From the NCBI RefSeq assembly GCF_023277745.1, contig NZ_CP086322.1, positions 7,936,001 through 8,000,000 of the forward strand: a stretch of 64,000 nt of DNA, in the 5' to 3' direction. Position 1 is the first letter of the stretch. Every line of letters starts with the position of its first letter. Below the pieces are notes generated by a model. That model had not been told where the DNA came from, did not search any database, and saw only the letters and a list, made by a program, of their open reading frames with translations. This document shows, piece by piece, positions 8,934-18,458 of this stretch. Position numbers and translations under genes: made by a program. The stretch comes from Streptomyces halobius (lineage in GTDB: Bacteria > Actinomycetota > Actinomycetes > Streptomycetales > Streptomycetaceae).

Positions 8934-10266
8934 GGCGGTTGCAAAGTCCGCGTGATCGTTTAGATGCGCTGGTCACGGCGGTGTGACGATGTGGGGTGGG
9001 CGGGCATCGCGGGGCATCGAAGCTCCGTTGTGGAGGTGACCTTCCCAAGTCGCCTTCGCCCAACGGAGCTTCGATGTGCCGCCAGTCTGCCCCGGTATGC
9101 CTCGTCAAGTCACCCTTGCTGGTGGGTGTTCGGGACTGTCGCTGGCTAAGGGGCTGGTCAGACTGCCGCGGCCCGCGTCACCGGCGAGCAGACGTCATCC
9201 GTTCGCGGCCGTGCTGCTGGTCGCCGCCTCTGCGGTGGTGGCGGGCGCCCGCTCGTTCGCGGCGATCGGACAGTGGGCCGCCCATGCCCCGCAGCAGACC
9301 CGCGCCCGGCTCGGTGCCCGGTTGGTGGCCTCGCTGAACGTGCGCCTCGCGCCGAGCACCGCAACGATCCGCCGCGTCATCAACGCCGTGTGTCCGGGCG
9401 GGCTGGCGGATCTGACGGGGACAGCTCCGCAGGGGGAGGAGGCGGTGGCCGTGGACGGCAAGAGCGCTCGCGGTTCGAGGCACGGCGACACCCCGGCCGC
9501 GCATCTGCTCGCGGCGATGACCAGCAACGGCCGCACCCTCACCCAGCTGCGGGTACCGGACAGGACGAACGAGATCACCTGCTTCGCCGCCCTGCTGGCC
9601 CCCTACGACCTGACCGGCATCACCGTGACGGCCGACGCCCGGCACACTCAGCATGACCACGCCCTCTACCCGGTCGGGACGAAGAGAGCGCACTACGCGT
9701 TCACCGTGAAGAAGAACCAGTCCACCCTCTACGAACAGCTGCACACGCTGCCCTGGCACAAGGCCACCGCGAAGTTCTACGACCGCACCCGCGGCCACGG
9801 CCGCCTGGAGACCCGCGTGGTGCAGGCGCTGACCGTCACCGATCTCGGCGTCAGCTTCCCGCACGCCGCCCAGGCCGCGAAGATCGTGCGGCACCGCACC
9901 TCGACGCGGACCGGCAAACGCACCCGCGAGACCGTCTACGTGATCACCGATCTGACCAGCCGCCAGGCGTCGCCGGAGACGATCGCCCGACTGGTCCGGT
10001 CGCAGTGGGTGATCGAGAACCGGCTCCACTTCGCCCGCGACGTCACCTTCGACGAGGACCGCTCCCAAGTCCGCACCAGACACGGCCCGGAGAACATGGC
10101 CACCCTGCGCAACCTCGCGATCAACAAGCTCCGCGCGCACGGTCACGCCAACATCGCCGCCGGCCTGCGCGAGATGTCCTATGAACCCTTCCCCCGCCCC
10201 CTCGACCTCCTCGGCATCGCCCCGTGACCAGCAACTACGCCACGATCAAGGGACTTTGCAACAGCC
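8934..10266 (+). mobile_element. Complete ISAs1-family insertion sequence
   Basis: The element is bounded by imperfect inverted repeats of about 45 bp. The left end reads GGCGGTTGCAAAGTCCGCGT and the right end, on the minus strand, GGCTGTTGCAAAGTCCCTTG; both continue to CTGGTCACGG. It holds one uninterrupted transposase gene. No convincing target duplication is visible at the edges. Partial copies of its ends lie at 3094-3181 and 18095-18337. Confidence 0.85.
9076..10227 (+). CDS. ISAs1-family transposase
   Basis: 383-aa DDE transposase, full length for ISAs1. AVDGKSARGS and TADARHTQHDHALY carry the catalytic aspartates, and the C-terminus has SQWVIENRLHFARDVTFDED with the acidic residue. 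The frame is intact, so this copy is potentially active. The start could be the GTG at 9076 or the ATG at 9097 (MPRQVTLAGG); the latter is closer to the usual family N-terminus. The last codons overlap the right inverted repeat. Confidence 0.88.
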   Translation: MPPVCPGMPRQVTLAGGCSGLSLAKGLVRLPRPASPASRRHPFAAVLLVAASAVVAGARSFAAIGQWAAHAPQQTRARLGARLVASLNVRLAPSTATIRRVINAVCPGGLADLTGTAPQGEEAVAVDGKSARGSRHGDTPAAHLLAAMTSNGRTLTQLRVPDRTNEITCFAALLAPYDLTGITVTADARHTQHDHALYPVGTKRAHYAFTVKKNQSTLYEQLHTLPWHKATAKFYDRTRGHGRLETRVVQALTVTDLGVSFPHAAQAAKIVRHRTSTRTGKRTRETVYVITDLTSRQASPETIARLVRSQWVIENRLHFARDVTFDEDRSQVRTRHGPENMATLRNLAINKLRAHGHANIAAGLREMSYEPFPRPLDLLGIAP

Positions 10267-10458
10267 CTGGCAGTCCGCCAGAGTATCGCTGTATCACTGG
10301 CGCTCACGAAAGACCGTTGCAGGCTGCCGTCCAGGTGCGGAAATTCCGCAGTTGGAATTCCAGCGGCGTCCGTAGACATGCCCTGCCGCTGTCGTGGTAA
10401 GTGGGGGGCAAGCAGAACGTGCCGCGAGGAACTCACGGTTGGAAGAAGGGGGATTTCT

Positions 10459-10761
10459 GTGCCCGGAAAGGTCTGGTTCATCACCGGGACATCCCGGGGT
10501 TCGGCCGAGTGTGGGCTGAGGCCGCCCTGACGCGCGGCGACCGTGTCGCCGCTACCGCGCGCAGCACCGCTCCCCTGCAGGACCTGGACGTCACCGAGGA
10601 GCAGGCGCGGGCCGAATTCGAGACCAACTTCTTCGGCGCTTCGGGTCGTGCGAGCCGTCCTGCCGATTCTGCGGGCCCAGCGCTGCGGGCACATCGTGCA
10701 GCTCTCCAGCGTCGCCGGGCTCGCCTCTTGGCCCATGCTCGGCCTATACCACGCCACCTAG
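10459..10761 (+). pseudogene. Broken short-chain dehydrogenase/reductase
   Basis: GTG 10459, after a GAAGAAGGGGG ribosome site, opens VPGKVWFITGTSRG, the Rossmann TGxxxGxG start of an SDR. The frame then needs one extra G in a four-G run near 10493-10496 to read FGRVWAEAALTRGDRVAATARS. The central part with the catalytic Ser/YxxxK region is largely missing: PLQDL jumps to DVTEEQARAEFETNFFGA. After a second frame change the reading is LRVVRAVLPILRAQRCGHIVQLSSVAGLASW, ending at YHAT and a stop before the catalytic tyrosine motif would be complete. The internal deletion makes it non-functional even if the indels are sequencing errors. Confidence 0.75.
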
Positions 10762-10809
10762 TTGTACTGACCGGGCACGTTGATTGAGAACAGGGGACCT
10801 GATCGGCAA

Positions 10810-11775
10810 TCACGATGTGGGGGTTGAGTGTCTGTCAGCCAGGTCCCTGGCGAGCTGACTGATGCGTGCGCGGGCCGTCTCAGGGGCGAGCACCTCGATG
10901 TGGTCGCCGAACTGAAGAAGCTGACGCACCGACTCGATGCCGGGGTAGCGCACGACGACGACGCACGAGCCTTTTTCCGCATCGGAGACATGGTGGATGC
11001 GGGTGCCGAGGATGCGCCGCGCCAGGTCGAGACCCTTTTCCGGCAGGCGGATGGTCACGCTCACGCGATCTTGCTCCTCAGTGCGTTTCTTCAACTCGAC
11101 CCATCTGGTGCGGAGGGTTTCGCCTGGTTGGAGCACGGCTGGTGCGTCTAGCTGTTCGAAGGCCGACAGTCGTTCCAGAGTGAGCAGCCGGCTGTCGCCC
11201 TGGTCATCGGCGACGAGATACCAGCGACCTGATTTCGCCACGATCCCGTACGGGTCGACCACCCGTGTCGAGGCCTGGCTCTCGGCGCTGCGCCGGTACA
11301 GGATTCGAAGGCGTCGCCGGTGTCGCAGGGTCGAGGCCAGATCCGATACTTCGACCGCTGCCTCGGGGGCAGCAAACCACGCGGTGCTGTCGACAAGCAC
11401 AAGATCAGCCAGCCGCAGCGGGCTCGGCGACTCAGGTGCTGCAGCCTGGCGGGCGGCGATCTTGCGCTCGGCCGACTCCCACACCGCAGTTAGGCCCATT
11501 CGCTCACGTAGTGCGCTGTCCAAGCCGGCCACGGATAGGGCCTCCAGTTCTGGTGGTTCCAGATGGGATGCGCTGAGCCGTGCGCTGGGGAGCAGGACGA
11601 TCCCGCCGTTCCGCCCACGTTCGGCATAGACGGGCACGCCCGCTGTCGATAGCGCCTCGACGTCCCGCAGCACAGTCCGCCGGGACACCTCAAGACGCGC
11701 GGCGAGCTCCGTGGTAGTGAGCCGCTGACGGGTCTGCAGGAGCAGCAGGAGATGCAGGAGCCTTGAAGCCTTCAT
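10810..11775 (-). CDS. HTH + WYL-domain transcriptional regulator (YafY family)
   Basis: 321-aa protein. The N-terminal winged helix (MKASRLLHLLLLLQTRQRLTTTELAARLEVSRRTVLRDVEAL, about residues 1-45) is followed by GVPVYAERGRNGGIVLLP. A WYL sensor domain with GRWYLVADD and a C-terminal WCX-like segment complete it. ATG 11775 is chosen because the HTH begins there. It is divergent from the VOC gene at 11872, and the 96-bp intergenic space probably carries both promoters, so it likely controls that neighbour and itself. The ligand is unknown. Confidence 0.88.
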   Translation of the reverse strand: MKASRLLHLLLLLQTRQRLTTTELAARLEVSRRTVLRDVEALSTAGVPVYAERGRNGGIVLLPSARLSASHLEPPELEALSVAGLDSALRERMGLTAVWESAERKIAARQAAAPESPSPLRLADLVLVDSTAWFAAPEAAVEVSDLASTLRHRRRLRILYRRSAESQASTRVVDPYGIVAKSGRWYLVADDQGDSRLLTLERLSAFEQLDAPAVLQPGETLRTRWVELKKRTEEQDRVSVTIRLPEKGLDLARRILGTRIHHVSDAEKGSCVVVVRYPGIESVRQLLQFGDHIEVLAPETARARISQLARDLADRHSTPTS

Positions 11776-11871
11776 GCTTACCCATGTTCTCAGAAAAGGT
11801 GACAGGTTCCGTCGCGATTGGGTGATCCACTGGGTGCTGGACCGAGAAATCAACGAGTTGAGGAGCACTCC

Positions 11872-12237
11872 ATGCCCGCACCGAACCTGTTCCTGATCGG
11901 CGTCCGCGACGCCGAGGCCGCCACCGCCTTCTACAGCGACCTGTTCGAGATCGAACCGACCTTCACCAGTCCCCACTACGTAGCCTTCGAAGCTGCCCCC
12001 GGTGTCCTGTTCGCACTGTGGACGGGCTACAGCGAGCACGCGGTCCTGAGCCTCCCTCGTACGACAGAGATCGGACTCATGGTGCCGGGGCCATCGGAGG
12101 CGATTGACGAGATCTTCACGAGGTGGGCCTCGAAGGGGGTCCACGTTGTGCAGGAGCCGCATGATGCTGTCTTCGGCCGCACGTTCGTGATTACGGACCC
12201 TGACGGCAACCTCATCCGAGTCTCCCCGGTCGACTGA
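11872..12237 (+). CDS. VOC (glyoxalase/bleomycin-resistance fold) protein
   Basis: 121-aa single-domain VOC protein: NLFLIGVRDAEAATAFYSDLF at the start and FGRTFVITDPDGNLIRVSPVD at the end, the paired beta-alpha-beta units of the family. ATG 11872 follows a GAGGAG ribosome site. The metal-binding Glu of the classic glyoxalase set cannot be assigned safely, so substrate and activity are open. It is divergently paired with a WYL regulator and followed by a strong terminator at 12275. Confidence 0.85.
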   Translation: MPAPNLFLIGVRDAEAATAFYSDLFEIEPTFTSPHYVAFEAAPGVLFALWTGYSEHAVLSLPRTTEIGLMVPGPSEAIDEIFTRWASKGVHVVQEPHDAVFGRTFVITDPDGNLIRVSPVD

Positions 12238-12274
12238 CCTGCACTATCCCTCCCCGCATATCTCCAAGCTGAAG

Positions 12275-12303
12275 GGCCGGCCACACACCATGGCCGGCCT
12301 TTC
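12275..12303 (+). terminator. Intrinsic terminator after the VOC gene
   Basis: Perfect 9-bp stem GGCCGGCCA / TGGCCGGCC with a 7-nt loop, followed by TTTC. It starts 37 bp after the VOC stop and also precedes the end of the convergent ISL3 gene, so it may act for both. Confidence 0.8.
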
Positions 12304-12318
12304 AGCCTGTCTAGGAGC

Positions 12319-13937
12319 TCAGAAATGTCGCATTCGAACGCGGCCCTCACCCCGCGCCACCGGCTGAAATGGGACGCCGGCGCGACCGGCCATGATCCGT
12401 TTCTGGAGCTTCACGTCCATGACACGGCCCTCGTTCATCCCGGAGCTGTAGGGCGTGGTGATGCCGTGGACCACCGCGTCCTGGTCCTCGCATAGGCCCT
12501 TCGCCAGGCCCGCCAGGGTGGGATGTCCACAGGTGGCGAGCCGGTCGAGCCAGCCGGGCAGTGCGGTGGCATCGTGTTGGTCGAGCATGGTGGCGAACTC
12601 GCGGACCAGGTCGTGGACATGGGCCAGTTCCGGGCAGTTGCCGAACAGCGATCGCAGCCGTTCCTGGGCGTCCAAGTGTCGGCGTTCGGGTGGGGCGATG
12701 ATCGATCGGGCGATCTGGAGGGGTGAGGGTGCACGGGGCGGCGGGGTCGGCGTGCCGTCTGTCTCGCGCCAGGGTGCGACGGCGACTTTGACGCGCTGGT
12801 AATGGCCGCGGTAGCCCTTGGCTGCCAGCTCCTGGTGCAGGATCTTGGCGCTGTGTTCACCCTCGTCCCAGCGTTGCCGCAGGTAGTCGAGGTAGGCCGA
12901 GAGGGCTGTGGGCGGGCGGAGCCGGGGACGCCGGACCACTTCCTGCCAGTTGGTGGCGCGGGCGTACTTGCGCACGGTCTTTCGATCCAGACCGAGTTCA
13001 CAGGCGATCGCACTGATACTGCGGCCCGTTCCGGTGTGCTCGTGGACGGCCTCGAACAGGCGCTTCGCGTGCCGCCCGGCCCGGGTCGTCTCCAGCGACT
13101 CCCTGTCCTCCGTGGCGGGCTGGGGCTCCTCGTGCTCGACGGGCGGCAGGACAGCGGCCGCCAGACAGGCGCGGTGCGCGGCCGCGACGTCCTGGACCCG
13201 CTGCGACAGGCCCTGCCAGATGTGGAGGCGATCGCTGACCTGCAGTGCTTCCGGGGCTCCATCGGTGATCCCCTGGCGGTAGGTCAGGGAGCCGTCCCGG
13301 CACACGATCTGGACGCCGGGATGCTCATGCAGCCATGCAGCCAGGGCGGGGCATCCCGCCCTTCCCACAAGGTGATCGACAGCCGGGTGTCTCCGTCGAC
13401 GAGCAGGGTGCCGTACACCTCTGCGTACAGCGCGAAGTCGTCCACCCCCAGCACCCGCGGCGTCGCCATGGTCGGCAAGGGCATCCGCATCAGCTGGAAC
13501 ACCACGCTGGTACGCGAGAGTGGCGCGTTCAGCAGACCCAGAAGCCGAGCCCCGCCCCGACCGGCCAGCAGGACACCGGCCGTCTCGACCAGGTTCTGCA
13601 ACAACGGGGTACGGCGCTGGTAGCGAACCGTGAGCCCGTCGGCCTGCTCGGCGAACGTGACCTTCACACAGGCCGAATTCTCGCAGTACAAGCGGCGCAC
13701 GCTCAGCTCAATGCGCACCGGCCGACCGCCGATCGCCCTGTCAGCAGGACGGCGTACGTAGCAGCTGTGCACCCAGTCGCTAGTGACACCGCAGCCCGTA
13801 CACCGAGCAGGCTCGTCGCGCGTACGGGCCTGAACGATCACGATAGGGCCCATCGCGTCGATGGAGGCGACCGTAACACCTGACAAATGCGGGAGCAGAG
13901 AAGGGAGTTCAGCAACACACAACAGGAGGATGCCCAC
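12319..13937 (-). pseudogene. ISL3-family transposase with one frameshift
   Basis: The N-terminal half (LLPHLSGVTVASID.., zinc-binding CTGCG..C, HTH, then RVLGVDDFALYAEVYGTLLVDGD) is read from about 13937. At about 13345 a four-base C run (minus strand GATGCCCCG) needs five C to continue as DAPALAAWLHEHPGVQIVCRDGSLTYRQG. The second half then runs intact through the DDE domain to GMNEGRVMDVKLQKRIMAGRAG. It is otherwise full length for ISL3, so it is either a single-base pseudogene or a sequencing error. It sits between the VOC gene and a pRiA4b-type fragment. Confidence 0.82.
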
Positions 13938-14199
13938 TGCCAGGAGGTACCCGTCCCGCGTCGCCGTGGTGATCTCTGCCTACGAGAATCTTGCCAGGGC
14001 CACTTCAAGGAGTACGCGGACAACCGGTATCGGGGAACAGTCATTCCCACTCCGTGGGATCACCCGCCGATGACGACGAGACGCGCGCTCAACGAGACCT
14101 GTGGAGAGCCCGTTGCACAGTAATGGGCACGGCGGGTTCGGGAGGCGGCTCAGGGAAACGGGCTGGTCGCGAGACCAGCACCGCGCCCTGAGCCGACCT

Positions 14200-14457
14200 T
14201 ACGACTGGGTCCACCCCATCGAGGTGGAGAAGGCCCTGCCCCGGGACCCAGGAGTGGCCTACCCCCGCTGCCTGACCGGCCGCCGAGCCTGCCCGCCAGA
14301 GGACTGCGGCGGCCCATGGGGCTACGCGAACTTCATCGAGGCCATCACCGACCCCAGGCATGAGGAGCACGACAAACTCCTGGAATGGGTGGGCGGCGCC
14401 TTCGACCCCAGCCGATTCGACGCCGAGGACATCAACAAGCGCCTCACCGTCCCATAG
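14200..14457 (+). pseudogene. C-terminal fragment of a pRiA4b ORF-3-like protein
   Basis: The reading YDWVHPIEVEKALPRDPGVA..RCLTGRRACPPEDCGGPWGY and the FIEAITDPRHEEHDKLLEWVGGAFDP tail is the conserved end of the pRiA4b ORF-3 (IS1096 TnpR-like) family. The first ~100 residues of the domain are missing; upstream sequence does not match. An ATG or GTG further up could express it, but it is most likely debris. The 260 bp between this and the ISL3 gene hold nothing I recognise. Confidence 0.65.
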
Positions 14458-14517
14458 CCAGCAGCGGAACTTCCGCGGCGCAACACTAGACGCGACGCCG
14501 CGACGGTCCGAGGACCG

Positions 14518-15912
14518 TCAGATTAGGTCTGCGTCCGAGTCGTTCGGTGGCGCAGGCGCCAGGATCGGGTGGTTGGCGTACAGGACGCCGCGCGGATCAT
14601 AGCGTGCCGTGATCTCGCCGAGGCGATCGGCATCTGCTGGTGTGAAGGCGGTCCGCACCTGATCCGGCTCGAGAGGACCGAAAGTGAAGTTCAGCGAGAG
14701 CCCGAGCCGGTGGAGTGCGAAAGGTGCGAGCAGCTCGTCCTGGACCTGGGACACCCCGCTGGGATCGCCATCGTGGAGCAGGGACAACACACCCACGGAG
14801 TACTGGGCCGACCGATGGCCCACGGCGTTTGGAACATTCGGGGTGCGCGCCAGAGCGCCCCCGAGGTGTCGCACCCCGACGGTGCACCCGCCTGGTGTGG
14901 TGCCAGCTCGATGGGCGAGTGCGGTCAGGGCGCGCGGATCGAGGTCGTCGACCAGCACACTCTTCCCCCGGTAGGCCGCCGGCCGGTCCGGTTCGTCTGA
15001 GACCGCCCCGGACTGCATGTAGGGAAGGGTGCGCAGCGTGTTCCGCAGCTGCGATCCGGCGCGGAGCAGCGGCTCGACGAGACGTCGTCCCTGTTCTTCC
15101 GGTCCGGCGAAGCTGACCTGAAGTTGGACCACCTGACGCCCTCGCACGTCCGCTGGGATCATGGGTAGGTCCGGGAAGGGGATCACCACCACCGCCGAGG
15201 TCATCGCCTCCGGTACCGACCTGGTCCACATGGTCCAGGCGGTGAGCACCTCGGGGGATTTCGCGAGGTCAAACATCAGGCTGCCGCCGTAGAGCTCTGC
15301 GACGGGCATGAGGTCGATCTCCATGCCGGTCACGACGGCGAGGTTGCCGCCACCTCCGCGCAGTGCCCAGAACAGGTCAGGTTCGTCCTCTGGGCTCACC
15401 TGCCGGATCTTGCCGTCGGCGGTCACCGCCTCGAATCGCGTCACGTGGTCGGCTGAGTAGCCGTAGCGTCGGGCGAGCAGCCCGACGCCCCCGCCCAGGG
15501 TGTAAGCGACCGCGCCGACCGTGGGGAGGCTACCCGACAGCGGCGCTAGCCCGTGTGGTGCCGCCTGCTCGATGACATCCTGCCACGTCGCCCCGGCCGG
15601 GACCCACGCCCTACGAGTCGCGGCGTCGACCCTCACCTCACGCATGCACCCCGTATCGATGAGTAGGCCCCCGTCGAGAGCACGCGTGCGCCCATGCCCG
15701 GTGGCCTGGACCGCCACCTGCATCCCGTGATCGGCGGCGAAGGCTACGGCCCGAGAGACATCCTCGGCGCACCTCGCCTCGAGCACAACCGCCGGGTGAT
15801 GCGGGGCAAGGAGCTGGGCACCTGCCCTGTCTTCCGGGGCTTGAGTACTGCTGCATACAGTTCCGTCCACATACTGGTCGAGGGCCTGAATGTCGGTCTT
15901 GGTGATCTCCAT
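14518..15912 (-). CDS. FAD-linked oxidase (BBE family)
   Basis: 464-aa flavoprotein of the berberine-bridge/6-hydroxynicotine oxidase type. The FAD-binding PP2H-like domain spans about residues 30-200, with VAVQATGHGRTRALDGGLLIDTG supplying the candidate flavin-linking histidine and LGGGVGLLARRYGYSADHV following. The substrate domain comes next, and a short BBE segment (ITARYDPRGVLYANHPI) ends it. Start ATG 15912. It is divergent from a WYL regulator across 63 bp holding a perfect palindrome, suggesting direct control. The substrate is unknown; such enzymes oxidise alcohols, sugars or polyketide intermediates. Confidence 0.87.
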   Translation of the reverse strand: MEITKTDIQALDQYVDGTVCSSTQAPEDRAGAQLLAPHHPAVVLEARCAEDVSRAVAFAADHGMQVAVQATGHGRTRALDGGLLIDTGCMREVRVDAATRRAWVPAGATWQDVIEQAAPHGLAPLSGSLPTVGAVAYTLGGGVGLLARRYGYSADHVTRFEAVTADGKIRQVSPEDEPDLFWALRGGGGNLAVVTGMEIDLMPVAELYGGSLMFDLAKSPEVLTAWTMWTRSVPEAMTSAVVVIPFPDLPMIPADVRGRQVVQLQVSFAGPEEQGRRLVEPLLRAGSQLRNTLRTLPYMQSGAVSDEPDRPAAYRGKSVLVDDLDPRALTALAHRAGTTPGGCTVGVRHLGGALARTPNVPNAVGHRSAQYSVGVLSLLHDGDPSGVSQVQDELLAPFALHRLGLSLNFTFGPLEPDQVRTAFTPADADRLGEITARYDPRGVLYANHPILAPAPPNDSDADLI

Positions 15913-15923
15913 GGCTGCGACAC

Positions 15924-15955
15924 TAGACATCCTTCCGGACGTTAGACGTCCGGAA
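15924..15955. promoter_or_regulatory. Palindromic operator between FAD oxidase and WYL regulator
   Basis: A perfect inverted repeat, TTCCGGACG (15933-15941) and CGTCCGGAA (15947-15955) with a 5-bp spacer, lies in the 63-bp divergent gap. Overlapping it is a direct repeat TAGACATCC (15924) / TAGACGTCC (15943), 19 bp apart. This is the expected position for the WYL regulator's binding site. Confidence 0.7.
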
Positions 15956-15975
15956 TTAGTGGCAGTCTGAACTCC

Positions 15976-16989
15976 ATGATGGACGAACCTCGACGGCGCG
16001 ACCTGCCCGAGCGGATGCTGCGTCTGCTCGGCCTGCTGCAGACGCGACGGACCTGGACGGGCGCCGAACTGGCTCAGCGGCTGCAAGTGACCGAGCGAAC
16101 GGTGCGCCGCGACATCGACCGGTTGCGGGCCCTCGACTACGCGGTAACCGGAACCACAGGAACGTCGGGCGGGTACCGGCTTGCAGCCGGGAGCAGCATG
16201 CCGCCCCTGTCGCTCGAGGACGACGAGGTCGTCGCGGTGGCTGTTGGGCTCGCCATAGCCAGCCAGGGTAGCGTTAGTGGGATCGAGGACGCCTCGCTCA
16301 CGGCCCTGGCCAAGCTTGAGCGGATCTTCCCGGCGCGTCTACGCCCGCAACTGGCTGCGATCTCCCGCGCCACTAGCGCCGCACCCGGCGATTACGCAGC
16401 ACACGTCGACCCGGCCACGCTGGCCGTGCTGGCCGCCTGCTGCCACGAGCACGAGAGCGTCCGCTTCGACTACCGCGACCGCACCGGACGCCGCAGCACT
16501 CGGGGGGCCGAGCCGCACAGTCTCGTCATCCTCCGCGGATTGTGGTACCTCGTGGCATATGACCACGATCGCGAGGACTGGCGTATCTTCCGCATCGATC
16601 GGATCAACACTCCCCTTCGCGCCCACCGACCTGCCGAACGACGGGACCTGCCGACCACCGATGCTGTCAGCTTCGTCAGGCGCTCACTGGCAGCTGCCTC
16701 CTATCGCTACACGGCGCGACTAACCGTGGACCTATCGGCAGCAGACGTCCGGGCAGGCATCCTCGCCCCGATCCCCGGCGAGATCGACGACCTCGGCCCC
16801 GGCCGGTGCCGGATCCGCCTCACGGCCGAGTCTCCGGAGCTGGTCACCCAGTACATCGTGCTCGTCGCCACCATCGGAGCCGAGTTCATCGTGGACGCAC
16901 CCCCGGACATCAAGGATCGTCTGCACCGGCTCGGAACGCGACTGGGTCGGACCCGGTCGCATGATCGAGCGACGCTGTCGGCGCGGTGA
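15976..16989 (+). CDS. HTH + WYL-domain transcriptional regulator
   Basis: 337-aa YafY-type regulator. RMLRLLGLLQTRRTWTGAELAQRLQVTERTVRRDIDRL is a winged helix (about residues 12-50), followed by TGTSGGYRLAAG. The WYL domain includes LRGLWYLVAYDHDREDWRIFRIDRI, and the protein ends in a WCX-like region. ATG 15976 or ATG 15979 can start it. It is divergent from the FAD oxidase gene, and the palindrome between them makes autoregulation plus control of the oxidase likely. It is the second enzyme/WYL pair in this IS-rich stretch. Confidence 0.88.
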   Translation: MMDEPRRRDLPERMLRLLGLLQTRRTWTGAELAQRLQVTERTVRRDIDRLRALDYAVTGTTGTSGGYRLAAGSSMPPLSLEDDEVVAVAVGLAIASQGSVSGIEDASLTALAKLERIFPARLRPQLAAISRATSAAPGDYAAHVDPATLAVLAACCHEHESVRFDYRDRTGRRSTRGAEPHSLVILRGLWYLVAYDHDREDWRIFRIDRINTPLRAHRPAERRDLPTTDAVSFVRRSLAAASYRYTARLTVDLSAADVRAGILAPIPGEIDDLGPGRCRIRLTAESPELVTQYIVLVATIGAEFIVDAPPDIKDRLHRLGTRLGRTRSHDRATLSAR

Positions 16990-17089
16990 CCACCACAGCT
17001 GCGGTGCCGCGGGCGACGGGTGTGTCAAGTTAACGGGTCTGGCCCGTAGTCGGTGGTGACGGCCAGTAGCCATCAGCGATCATGATGTT

Positions 17090-17338
17090 GTGGTGGATGT
17101 CAACTCGCTTGTGAAGACGGTGTTTTCGGGACTGTCGGCATTGCTCGTCGAGGACGTGGCGGACGGCGAGGACGCAGTCGTGGTCACAGCTCGCACGCTG
17201 GACGCGGCGGTGCCGTGTCCAGCGTGCGGGGCGCTGACTGCGAGGGTGCACGGGTATCACCGCCGGACGGTGGCGGACGTGCCGGTCGACGGTCGGCAGG
17301 TTGTCGTCCGCCTGCGGGTACGGCGGCTGGTCTGCGGA
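17090..17338 (+). pseudogene. N-terminal fragment of an ISL3-family transposase
   Basis: VDVNSLVKTVFSGLSALLVEDV and the zinc-binding CPACGALTARVHGYHRRTVADVPVDGRQVVVRLRVRRLVC are the classic start of an ISL3 transposase. It is cut after about 83 residues, where an inverted IS5-like fragment joins it at about 17339. It is distinct from the ISL3 gene at 12.3-13.9 kb. Confidence 0.8.
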
Positions 17339-18013
17339 TGACCTTGTTGTAGGTCTGCTGGACCTCGGTCAGCTCGCCTCCCGCTGGCTTCTTGTGCGGG
17401 TGGCGGAAGCCGTCGCCGGCGTTCTCGTAGCCCAGGTCGACGAGGGACGGTATGTCCAGCTCGGCGGCGATTCGGTTGAGGGCGTCGACCAGACCGTGGT
17501 GACGGGCCCAGGTGGTGTCGTGCTCTCGGCCCGGGCGGACCGGTGAGATCCAGATCGGCCAGCCGTCCGGGGTGGAGATGACCTGCACGTTCCCGCCATG
17601 GTGCTTGTGTTTTCCGGACCACCACAGGTCTGCGCCGTTGGGGCCGGGGGCGGCGACGCGGTCGGTGCGGATGACGGTGCCGTCGAGGTTCAGATGTGTC
17701 AGCCCGGCCGCCTTCGCGCGTTCCAGCGCAGTCGCAAGGTCCGGCGCCCCGGCCGCCAGAACGGTCAGTCCCTCATGGAGGTAGCGGTATGCGGTGGAGG
17801 CCGACAGGCCGTTGTCGCGGGCGAGTTGGGAAAGGCGGGTGTTGTCGATGAACCAGCGCAGGACGAGCACTGCCTGCCGGAAGCAGCCCAGCGCCCTCCT
17901 GCCCCCCTGCGGTTTCCGGCCGCGATGCGGTGGTCACGCAGGAGCCGGGCCAGGTGCTCGGCGGTGGACCGCTTCACATCGAGCACCGTGGTGTATGTGA
18001 CACTGGTCGACAC
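17339..18013 (-). pseudogene. IS5-like (HARBI1-type) transposase lacking its C-terminus
   Basis: GTG 18013 starts VSTSVTYTTVLDVKRSTAEHL. After a one-base loss near a G run at about 17905 it continues LVLRWFIDNTRLSQLARDNGLSAST, THLNLDGTVIRTDRV, LWWSGKHKHHGGNVQVI and LVDLGYENAGDGF. It then stops short at TYNKVIR, where the ISL3 fragment begins. The last ~40 residues are missing. Confidence 0.8.
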
Positions 18014-18094
18014 GTGAGGGCCCTCGGTCAGAACAATCCGTCGCAAGATCGTTCCTACCAGGGGCCTTACGCCTGCCCGGTCTTGGGGACCGCA

Positions 18095-18337
18095 CGGGCC
18101 GCGGCAGTCTGACCAGCCCCTTAGCCAGCGACAGTCCCGAACACCCCGCCAGCAAGGGTGACTTGACGAGGCATACCGGGGCAGACTGGCGGCACATCGA
18201 AGCTCCGTTGGGCGAAGGCGACTTGGGAAGGTCACCTCCACAACGGAGCTTCGATGTCCCGCGATGCCCGCCCACCCCACATCGTCACACCGCCGTGACC
18301 AGCGCATCTACACGATCACGCGGACTTTGCAACCGCC
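18095..18337 (-). mobile_element. Solo left end of the ISAs1-family element
   Basis: About 243 bp nearly identical to the left end of the complete ISAs1 copy (8934-9175), in reverse orientation, including the GGCGGTTGCAAAGTCC terminal repeat and the first ~30 transposase codons. Identity breaks after ..CTGCCGCGGCCCG, where the IS5-like element begins, so that element probably inserted here. Confidence 0.85.
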
Positions 18338-18458
18338 CTGCCAATGTTCCGGCCCGATCCGCCGAACTCCCCTATTCCACCGGCTGTTTCCAGCCTCTTT
18401 CCCGGGTGCTGTCAGCGGGCTCCCGGTGTCGTCGCGCACGCCGCCGGGAGCCGGACGT

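Noticed and set aside
13938..14199. Short frames between the ISL3 gene and the pRiA4b fragment
   Set aside because: No family match, no ribosome sites, and conflicting frames on both strands.
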